Shown here: piece after piece, positions 8,381 to 13,766 of the stretch
Layout of the letters: each line of letters opens with the position of its first letter
Numbering within the stretch: the first letter of the stretch is position 1
From: CAZCGA01 sp964498075
GTDB lineage: Bacteria > Desulfobacterota > Binatia > HRBIN30
Reading direction: 5' to 3'
NCBI GenBank assembly: GCA_964498075.1
Contig: CAZCGA010000092.1
Coordinates: 1 to 26,815 of the forward strand
Length of the DNA: 26,815 nt
Translations under genes and position numbers: made by a program
The notes under the pieces: generated by a model
Told to the model about the DNA's origin: nothing
What the model saw: the letters and a program-made list of their open reading frames with translations, nothing else
Database searches by the model: none

Positions 8381-9565
8381 TCAAATCACACCCTCCACTT
8401 GCAGCGCGGCGAGCTGCTGCGCGTCGAGGCCGAGCCAGTCGCCGTAGACGGCTTGGTTGTCGGCGCCGAGGGGACGGCCGAGGTGACGGACTTGGCCCGG
8501 GGCGTGTGCGCGCAGCGGTGACGGCGCCGGCAGTGTGAGCGGGCCGGCCTCGTCGTCGGTGATCTCGATCAAGTTGCCGCGGGCGCGGAAGTGCGGATTG
8601 GCGGCGACCCGCAACAGACCATCGACGGCGGCAAGGGAGACACCAGCTTCATTGAACGCAGCCACCACCTCATCGCGTCGTCGTGTGCCGATCCAATCGG
8701 CAATGATCGCGTCGAGCTCGTCGGCGTGTGCGACACGTGCCTGGTTGTCGCGAAAGCGCGGGTCGTCGCACAGCTCAGACCGGCCGAGGAGCCGGAACAT
8801 CCGGCGCACCAGGTCGTCGGTGCCGGCCGTGAGCGCGACCCACTCGCCGTCGGCTGTCTGATAGGTGTTGCGCGGCGCCATGGTCGGAAAGCGGTTGCCA
8901 TGACGTCCGGGCTCGGCGCCGTCGCGGACGGCCGCAGCGATGCGCTGCGCCAGCAGGCCGAGCAGCGGTTCGTACATGGCGACGTCGAACGGCTCGCCGC
9001 GCCCGACCCCGCTGGCGTCGCGCGCGTAGAGACCCATCAACGCCGCGATGATCCCCTGCAGTACGCCCATGTAGTCGCCGAGGCCGACCGGCGAGAGCGT
9101 CGGCGGTGCGTCCGCCGGACCGGTGAGCGCCGCCAGCCCACTCATCGCTTCGGCCAGCGTGCCCGACCCCGGCCGTTCCGCCCATGGTCCACTCGTGCCG
9201 TACGCCGTCAGGTTCACCACCACCAGTCGCGGATGACGCTGCGCCAGCTGCTGCGTGTCGAGCCCCCACTTCGTCAGCCGCTCGGCGCTCACGGCGCACA
9301 CCAGCAGATCGGTACGCGCCAGCATTTTCTCGAGCAGCTCACGTCCCGCCGGTTTGGTCAGATCGAGGGTCACGCACTGCTTGTTGCGGTTGACGATCTT
9401 CCATTGCAACGCCGCGCCACGTTGGTCAACGAGGCGGCGCAACGCATCACCGCGCGGCTGCTCGACCTTGATGACGCGGGCGCCGAAGTCGCCGAAGAAC
9501 GCCGCGATCTGCGGCGCCGCGGCGAGGGTGGCGATGTCGACTACGGTGAGGTTGCGGAACGGCAT
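8381..9565 (-). CDS. CaiB/BaiF family III CoA-transferase with Glu at the catalytic Asp position
   Basis: A 394-residue family III protein. It shows FRNLTVVDIATLAAAPQIAA, FGARVIKVEQPRGD (27-40), NRNKQCVTLDLTKPAGRELL, LTAYGTSGPWAERPGSGTLAEA and GVGRGEPFDVAMYEPLLGLL. At the site of the catalytic Asp of formyl-CoA transferase (Asp in the xDAV motif) it has Glu199 (MYEP). Glu here occurs in a subgroup of uncharacterised family members, so it need not mean loss of activity. The ATG at 9565 starts at the conserved N-terminal strand; its ribosome site is poor. It is divergent from the SnoaL-like/SDR genes across a 118-bp gap, which may hold promoters for both. The substrate is unknown. Confidence 0.88.
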   Translation of the reverse strand: MPFRNLTVVDIATLAAAPQIAAFFGDFGARVIKVEQPRGDALRRLVDQRGAALQWKIVNRNKQCVTLDLTKPAGRELLEKMLARTDLLVCAVSAERLTKWGLDTQQLAQRHPRLVVVNLTAYGTSGPWAERPGSGTLAEAMSGLAALTGPADAPPTLSPVGLGDYMGVLQGIIAALMGLYARDASGVGRGEPFDVAMYEPLLGLLAQRIAAAVRDGAEPGRHGNRFPTMAPRNTYQTADGEWVALTAGTDDLVRRMFRLLGRSELCDDPRFRDNQARVAHADELDAIIADWIGTRRRDEVVAAFNEAGVSLAAVDGLLRVAANPHFRARGNLIEITDDEAGPLTLPAPSPLRAHAPGQVRHLGRPLGADNQAVYGDWLGLDAQQLAALQVEGVI

Positions 9566-9683
9566 GCCGCTGGCGTAAACCGGCTGGCGATTGGATTCAA
9601 GCGGAGAGCAACCGCCGATGGACGCCGATGAACGCCGATAGTATGGGAAGGGGGCTTCGAAACCGCTACGAAGGGAGCGCAAG

Positions 9684-10097
9684 ATGGAGTTCAGCAGAGC
9701 TCAGGTCGAGGCGGCCTGGCGCAAGCGTATGGAGCTGCAAGACGCCAATGACTGGGAAGGGTTTGGGAAGACCTTCACCGAGGACGCGGTCTACGTCGAG
9801 CACCACTATGGTGTCTTCGCGGGTCGGGAGAAGATCCTCGCCTGGCTGGTGCCGGTGATGGAGCATTGTAAGGAGTGGACCTTCCCGGTCGAGTGGGTGA
9901 ACATCGACGGCAACCGCGTCGTGCACAAATGGCTGAACCGTCTCCCCGGCCGGCGGCCGGATGGATCGTACTACGAGTTTGCGGGCATCACGGTGATGGT
10001 CTACGCCGGCGATGGCAGGTTTTCGTTCCAGGAGGACATGTACGACCGCCACGAGACCGACACAGTGCTGCAGGAATGGAACGCCGCGCAGCGGTGA
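9684..10097 (+). CDS. SnoaL-like / NTF2-fold protein
   Basis: A 137-residue single-domain protein of the cone-shaped NTF2-like fold used by polyketide cyclases, ketosteroid isomerases and limonene-epoxide hydrolases. The family pattern is visible: an N-terminal helix pair (VEAAWRKRMELQDANDWEGFGKTF), TEDAVYVEHHYGVFAGREKILAWL, then alternating strands VEWVNIDGNRVVHKWLNRLPG and SYYEFAGITVMVYAGDGRFSF. AAGGGAG (9669-9675) supports the ATG at 9684. It is followed after 25 nt by an SDR with its own strong ribosome site, so the two likely form an operon acting on the same small substrate. The reaction cannot be told from sequence. Confidence 0.8.
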   Translation: MEFSRAQVEAAWRKRMELQDANDWEGFGKTFTEDAVYVEHHYGVFAGREKILAWLVPVMEHCKEWTFPVEWVNIDGNRVVHKWLNRLPGRRPDGSYYEFAGITVMVYAGDGRFSFQEDMYDRHETDTVLQEWNAAQR

Positions 10098-10122
10098 CAC
10101 TGCGCCACAGGAGGAAATCGTC

Positions 10123-11025
10123 ATGAGCAAGTTGTGCGAGGGTCGTGTAGCCATCGTGACCGGTGCGGGGCGCGGCATTGGCCGGGAGCATGCGCTGATG
10201 CTCGCCGCCCATGGAGCCAAGGTGGTCGTCAACGATCTGGGTGGCGAGCGCGACGGCAGCGGCGCGTCGCTCGGACCGGCGGGGGACGTCGTCCGCGAGA
10301 TCACCGCGGCCGGCGGCGAGGCAGTGGTGAACGGCGACGACGTGAGCGATTGGGCGGGAGCCGAGCGCATGATCCAGCAGGCCGTCACCACGTACGGGCG
10401 CCTCGACGTGCTGGTGAACAACGCCGGCATCTTGCGCGACCGGATGCTGGTCAACATGGCCGAGGCAGAGTGGGACGCCGTCATCAAGGTGCATCTCAAG
10501 GGCACGTTTGCGCCCAGCCACTTCGCCGCGGCCTACTGGCGCGACCAGGCGAAGGCCGGCCACACGGTGAGCGCGCGCCTCATCAACACCACGTCGGTGT
10601 CCGGCATCTACGGCAACCCCGGCCAGACCAACTACGGCGCCGCCAAGGCGGCGATCGCGGCGTTCACCATCATCGCCGCCAGAGAGCTCGGACGCTACAA
10701 AGTCACGGTGAACGCCGTAGCCCCAGGGGCGCTGACGCGCATGACCGAGGATTTGATGATGGGTCGCGCCAGCGAAACGGACAAGGCGGCGATGCACCCG
10801 CGCTGGATTGCGCCGATCGTGACGTGGCTCGCCAGCGCCGAGTCGGCTCAGGTCACCGGGCGCGTGTTCGAGGCGTCGGGCCGCGCGCTCGGGATCGCCG
10901 AGAGCTGGCACCGCGGACCGGTCACCACGCCGATCGAGGATCCGACGGTTATGGGACCCGTCGTCGCCGAGCTGATGCGTAGCGCGCGCAAGAACGCCGG
11001 CATGGACGGCAAAGATCTCGACTGA
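10123..11025 (+). CDS. SDR oxidoreductase, (3R)-hydroxyacyl-CoA dehydrogenase (MFE-2/17-beta-HSD4)-like
   Basis: A 300-residue short-chain dehydrogenase. It has the cofactor motif TGAGRGIG (13-20), VNDLGG (36-41) with Asp38 favouring NAD, NNAG (99-102) and the catalytic Ser158/Tyr171/Lys175 (TTSVSGIYGNPGQTNYGAAK). The combination of VVVNDLGGERDGSG and GIYGNPGQTNYGAAKAA matches the dehydrogenase domain of peroxisomal-type multifunctional enzyme 2, which oxidises hydroxyacyl-CoA, including branched and sterol side-chain thioesters. CAGGAGGA (10108-10115) fixes the ATG at 10123. It sits downstream of the SnoaL-like gene and upstream of a broken MFS transporter gene, suggesting a former uptake-plus-catabolism operon. 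It carries only the dehydrogenase domain, with no hydratase or SCP2 fusion. Confidence 0.9.
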   Translation: MSKLCEGRVAIVTGAGRGIGREHALMLAAHGAKVVVNDLGGERDGSGASLGPAGDVVREITAAGGEAVVNGDDVSDWAGAERMIQQAVTTYGRLDVLVNNAGILRDRMLVNMAEAEWDAVIKVHLKGTFAPSHFAAAYWRDQAKAGHTVSARLINTTSVSGIYGNPGQTNYGAAKAAIAAFTIIAARELGRYKVTVNAVAPGALTRMTEDLMMGRASETDKAAMHPRWIAPIVTWLASAESAQVTGRVFEASGRALGIAESWHRGPVTTPIEDPTVMGPVVAELMRSARKNAGMDGKDLD

Positions 11026-11076
11026 TCCGTTGCGTCGACAACCGAACAGAGGACGGTTCCCGGACGACGGTCGAGC

Positions 11077-12007
11077 GTGATTCCGCAACCGGAGCGCAGC
11101 CTCTCTGCGGCCAACGCGCCCGATGCAACCGGCGGCCGCTACGCGCGGTACGTGCTCGCCGTGTTGGTGCTGGTGTACGTCTTCAACTTCCTCGACCGGC
11201 AGATCCTGTCGATTCTCGCGGAGCGCATCAAGGCGGACCTCGGTGTGAGCGACGCGCAGATCGGCTTTCTGTACGGCACGGCGTTCGCCGTCTTCTACGC
11301 GATCTTCGGGATCCCGCTCGGGCGGCTCGCCGATGTCTGGGACCGCCGCCGCCTGATCTCCATCGGCCTCGGCTTCTGGAGCCTGATGACTGCGCTCTCC
11401 GGTCTGGCGCGCAGCTTCCCGCAGCTGGCCCTGGCGCGGATCGGTGTCGGCGTGGGCGAGGCCAGCATGTCGCCTGCGGCGTTCTCGATGCTCTCCGATT
11501 ATTTTTCGAAGGCGCGGCGGACGACGGTGCTGGCGATCCACCAGAGCGCCATCTTCATCGGGTCCGGTCTCGGGCTCGGTATCGGCGGACTCATCGTGCA
11601 GCGGTGGGACGCCGCGTGGACCGGTGCTGCCGTTGCCGTTCGCGCTGACCATGCTCATCGTCCCGAACGTGACACTCGCTTGCGTCGCCTACTTCCCACA
11701 GTCGCTCCTGGCGGCGCTGTGGTCCGGTGCGGCCGTCTCGACGATCCAGGATCTCGTCTTGCCGCGCATGCGGGCAATCGCCTCGGCGGCGTACTTGCTG
11801 ATGGTAACGTTCGTGGGGCTGGCGCTCGGACCATACGCCGTCGGCCGCCTGAGTGGTGCCCTGGGCAGCCTGCGCGGCGCCCTGCTGTACGGCCTCCTCG
11901 CCAACGGCGTCGCGCTGCTCTTCGGAGCTCTCGCGACGCGGCACCTGCCGCGCGACGAGTCGAGCCAGCTCGACCGCGCCCGCGCCGCCGGCGAGCCGGG
12001 CATCTGA
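11077..12007 (+). pseudogene. MFS transporter (spinster-like), internal deletion plus frameshift
   Basis: Starting at GTG 11077, the first ~183 codons encode an ordinary MFS N-half: YVLAVLVLVYVFNFLDRQIL (TM1), GRLADVWDRRRLISIG (the loop 2-3 motif), RIGVGVGEASMSPAAFSML and GLGLGIGGLIVQRWD (TM5). At ~11620 the sense changes: that frame becomes nonsense and runs to 12102. The MFS C-terminal part continues one frame over (LPLPFALTMLIVPNVTLACV, IASAAYLLMVTFVGLALGPY, LLYGLLANGVALLFGALATRH) to a TGA ending at 12007. N- and C-parts total ~310 residues against ~430 for the family, so about TM6-TM8/9 are missing. A deletion of several hundred bases that is not a multiple of three is the simplest cause. 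The gene follows the SDR by 51 nt. Confidence 0.85.
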
Positions 12008-12054
12008 CGACTGGGGGACTGCTCAGAATGGTGGGGCAGGCCTCCGTGCCTGCC
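11891..12054 (+). repeat. Direct repeat copy 1 (MFS 3' end plus downstream hairpin)
   Basis: This ~164-bp segment covers the last ~38 codons of the MFS gene, its stop and a downstream hairpin. It recurs at 13036-13199 with a constant offset of 1145 bp, no gaps and about ten mismatches by eye, most of them clustered around the stop codon. See copy 2. Confidence 0.9.
12036..12054. repeat. Small hairpin repeat after the MFS remnant
   Basis: GGCAGGC (12036-12042) and GCCTGCC (12048-12054) form a 7-bp stem with a 5-nt loop. The same hairpin recurs at 13181-13199 within direct repeat copy 2. The lack of a T-run makes it a repeat-type palindrome rather than a clear terminator. Confidence 0.5.
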
Positions 12055-12088
12055 CGGCCGCTGGTGGAGGGGGGCGGGGGCTCTTGTT

Positions 12089-12148
12089 CCCTCCTCCTGT
12101 GAACATCCTTCGACAGGGCTCAGGACGGGCTTTCGTGAACGGAGGAGG
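12089..12148. repeat. Interspersed-type repeat bounded by a 9-bp inverted repeat
   Basis: CCCTCCTCC (12089-12097) is the exact reverse complement of GGAGGAGGG (12140-12148). Inside each arm lies a direct GTGAAC, and the centre holds CCTTCGACAGGGCTCAGGAC. That centre is close to a CTTCGACA(A)GCTCAGGAC-type palindromic repeat that I recall from many environmental bacterial genomes. It looks like a non-coding mobile or structural repeat. No gene is seen in 12008-12223. Confidence 0.5.
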
Positions 12149-12223
12149 GTTAGAGTGGAGGCCGTGGTAGCGACGAGACGACCGCCGCGTAGCCGGCGGC
12201 GCGACCTCGCGACGGGGGTGAAC

Positions 12224-12562
12224 CTACGGCCAGGCGAAGACCGCCTGAACGCGCGTCTGCACTTCCGACCAGTCGCGGTCGCTGAGGTGCCCGATGTGCA
12301 ACAAGATGCGCGAGTTGGCGACGGTGGCCAACAACATTCGAACGGTGGAGGGAATCTTGAGGCCAGCAGTGGGCCAGTCGGTCAACGCGTGATCGGATGG
12401 CGACCGCGGTGGATGCGACGTGATGGCGGCGATGACGAGGTCGCCACGCTGATTGTACGCCTGGGCCGACACGACGACGGCGGGACGGGCGCGCTCGGCC
12501 AAGCGATCGCGATAGGGGAACGGGACGAGCACGACGTCAGCGGCGCTAGAGCTAGACGGCAT
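12224..12562 (-). CDS. PemK/MazF-family toxin (mRNA endoribonuclease)
   Basis: A 112-residue toxin. The family signature is clear: ADVVLVPFPYRD at the start, RARPAVVVSAQAYNQRGDLVIAAITSH (residues ~25-50, the core strands with the RPAVVVS motif) and a C-terminal region LHIGHLSDRDWSEVQTRVQAVF. Such proteins are sequence-specific ribonucleases that stop translation. The ATG at 12562 lies inside the antitoxin's 3' end (11-nt overlap), so its translation is coupled. Length and motifs look intact. The module lies between two direct repeats of an MFS gene end, which suggests it arrived by recombination. Confidence 0.88.
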   Translation of the reverse strand: MPSSSSAADVVLVPFPYRDRLAERARPAVVVSAQAYNQRGDLVIAAITSHPPRSPSDHALTDWPTAGLKIPSTVRMLLATVANSRILLHIGHLSDRDWSEVQTRVQAVFAWP

Positions 12563-12776
12563 ACAGCTTCTTCCAATCGTCGTAGATGCCGTCCTCGGGG
12601 TTGTCCCATTCCTCCTCCAGCCGATCCATCCCCAGCTCCGCCCAATGTTGCCGCTCGGTTCGATCGGTCTCCGCGATGGGGCGGATCTGCACCTCAACCG
12701 ATGTGCCCTCGGCGATCTCGATGGGCTGATCAAGCTCGACACATTGATTTCGATACCGACCGGTGGCGCGCACCAT
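12552..12776 (-). CDS. Antitoxin of the PemK/MazF-type toxin
   Basis: A 74-residue acidic protein directly upstream of, and overlapping, the PemK-type toxin. Its N-half is a short AbrB- or DUF104-like beta segment (ATGRYRNQCVELDQPIEIAEGT then SVEVQIRP). Its C-half is acidic and probably wraps the toxin (RLEEEWDNPEDGIYDDWKKLY). GGAGGA lies 7 nt before the ATG at 12776 on the minus strand, a strong ribosome site, as expected for an antitoxin made in excess. The pair probably autoregulates. Family placement rests on pattern and position. Confidence 0.82.
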   Translation of the reverse strand: MVRATGRYRNQCVELDQPIEIAEGTSVEVQIRPIAETDRTERQHWAELGMDRLEEEWDNPEDGIYDDWKKLYAV

Positions 12777-12789
12777 TGCTCAGTCCTCC

Positions 12790-13035
12790 AAGGCGCCTTC
12801 ACCCTATCTCGCGAGCGCTGGGGTGTGCAACTGGCAGCGGCAATGCCAGCAAGCGCCTGTCTCGCCGTCCGGAGGAGGAGGACGTGCCACATGCCACTTC
12901 TCACTTCTCCGATTCCGTCAGCGCGAGACCCCGAAGAGCCATCGATCACGAGGTAGACAAGGAGGCGATCCGATGAAAAGGCGCGACGTTCGTCATAGAT
13001 GCGCAGTAGGGTCTCCGCGAAAGACATCGCTCTGC
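12790..13035. other. Intergenic stretch without a recognisable gene
   Basis: Between the antitoxin gene's ribosome site and direct repeat copy 2 there is open reading on both strands, but nothing that I recognise as a family and no convincing codon pattern. It contains one good ribosome site (AAGGAGG near 12959-12965), used below for a chimeric short ORF. It may be relic sequence carried with the TA module. Confidence 0.4.
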
Positions 13036-13152
13036 GGCCTCCTCGCCAACGGCGTCGCGCTGCTCTTCGGTGTTCTCGCGACGCGGCACCTGCCGCGCGA
13101 CGAGTCGAGCCGGCTCGACCGCGCCCGCGCCGCCGGCGAGCTGGGTGTTTGA
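12973..13152 (+). pseudogene. Short chimeric ORF ending in a duplicated MFS C-terminus
   Basis: An ATG at 12973, 7-8 nt after AAGGAGG, opens a 59-residue frame. Its first ~21 residues (MKRRDVRHRCAVGSPRKTS) are unrelated to MFS. It then joins in frame to LLANGVALLFGVLATRH and PRDESSRLDRARAAGELGV, the same C-terminus as the MFS remnant at 11077-12007. The product would have a single membrane helix. The good ribosome site makes translation possible, but it is most simply a by-product of the duplication. Confidence 0.4.
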
Positions 13153-13199
13153 CAGCTGGCGGACTGCTCAGAATGGTGGGGCAGGCCTCCGTGCCTGCC
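13036..13199 (+). repeat. Direct repeat copy 2 (MFS 3' end plus downstream hairpin)
   Basis: This is the second copy of 11891-12054, with the same offset throughout. It keeps the MFS reading frame and stop (TGA ending at 13152). The differences include codons for A/V, Q/R and the final residues, so the duplication is not recent or the copies come from related but distinct MFS genes. Together the copies bracket the intact PemK-type TA module, like the ends of an inserted segment. Confidence 0.9.
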
Positions 13200-13205
13200 A
13201 GGCCC

Positions 13206-13228
13206 GCGCAGGCAGGGGGCGCCTGCGC
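13206..13228. repeat. Hairpin downstream of repeat copy 2
   Basis: GCGCAGGC (13206-13213) pairs perfectly with GCCTGCGC (13221-13228) around a 7-nt loop. It lies between the end of repeat copy 2 and the end of the convergent brnA-like gene. No T-run follows on either side, so it is a weak terminator candidate at best. Confidence 0.4.
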
Positions 13229-13256
13229 CACCAGGTCCTTGAACCTCCGGGCTCCT

Positions 13257-13460
13257 TCACCGGCTCGCCGACTTGATCAGCTCGATGTCACGGCGAATCC
13301 ACTCGTTCACGATGCTCGCCACGTCCGTCCGCTTTTGATCCGCCAGTTGGCGAAGAAACGCCTCGACGTTGGGTTCAAGGTAGATCGGCAGCGTCAGCTT
13401 GAGACCGCGACGATAGAACTTCCCGCGAACGCCCTTTGAGAAATCGTATTGCTTCTTCAT
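13257..13460 (-). CDS. brnA: BrnA-family antitoxin
   Basis: A 67-residue ribbon-helix-helix-type antitoxin. It begins MKKQYDFSKGVRGKFYRRG, a very common opening for BrnA/CopG-like antitoxins, followed by LPIYLEPNVEAFLRQLADQK and VASIVNEWIRRDIELI. The ATG at 13460 overlaps the stop of the toxin frame upstream as ATGA, and GAGGG precedes it. The toxin-before-antitoxin order is typical of BrnT/BrnA modules. BrnA normally represses its own promoter and blocks BrnT. Because the toxin frame appears to lack a start, this may be an orphaned antitoxin. Confidence 0.8.
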   Translation of the reverse strand: MKKQYDFSKGVRGKFYRRGLKLTLPIYLEPNVEAFLRQLADQKRTDVASIVNEWIRRDIELIKSASR

Positions 13461-13747
13461 TCTGCACCCTCGTTGTACTGCGCCTGTTCCTGACTGGTCG
13501 CCCTTCGCGCTGAGATGATTCGCACGCGGCATCGCGTCGGGTCAAGCTGTGAGAACGTATGTACGAGTACGAGCAGGCTTCCGGCGCTGTCGATGCCTTG
13601 TGTTACCCAGCGCTCCTCATTCTCGCTGTGCTCTTCGTCTGGGACCGATACCGCACGCGGATCCAGGAAGACAGTCGCTGCGCGTTCGAACGTGACGCCG
13701 TGTTGGCGCGCGTTGCAGCGACCGAGGCGGAGCCCCGGTCCCCACTC
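13457..13747 (-). pseudogene. brnT: BrnT-family toxin lacking a start codon and N-terminus
   Basis: On the minus strand a frame open from 13747 (after a TGA at 13748-13750) to a stop at 13457-13459 reads as BrnT. It shows NARQHGVTFERAATVFLDPR, EEHSENEERWVTQGIDSAG, SLLVLVHTF and VRIISARRATSQEQAQYNEG. These are the family's HGV-F, EER, LLVVVH and RIISAR motifs. The usual opening (FEWDPxKxxxNxxKHG) is replaced by EWGPGLRLGRC and there is no ATG, GTG or TTG in frame before the core, so the first ~10-15 residues and the start are damaged. The core itself has no stop. The 5' end abuts the ribosome site of the next plus-strand gene. Its stop overlaps brnA by ATGA. Confidence 0.8.
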
Positions 13748-13766
13748 TCACCGCGGAGGTAGTGCT

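Noticed and set aside
9988..11658. Minus-strand 556-codon frame across the SDR and MFS genes
   Set aside because: It is the shadow of two recognisable plus-strand genes and has low-complexity composition.
12563..13231. N-terminal extension of the PemK-type toxin frame to a 335-codon protein
   Set aside because: The extension runs through the antitoxin gene and repeat copy 2 in the wrong frame; the toxin motifs begin only after the ATG at 12562.
13559..13762. Plus-strand 67-codon frame with a hydrophobic stretch (ALLILAVLFVW)
   Set aside because: The opposite strand encodes the BrnT core with several family motifs; this frame is its complement and has no good ribosome site.
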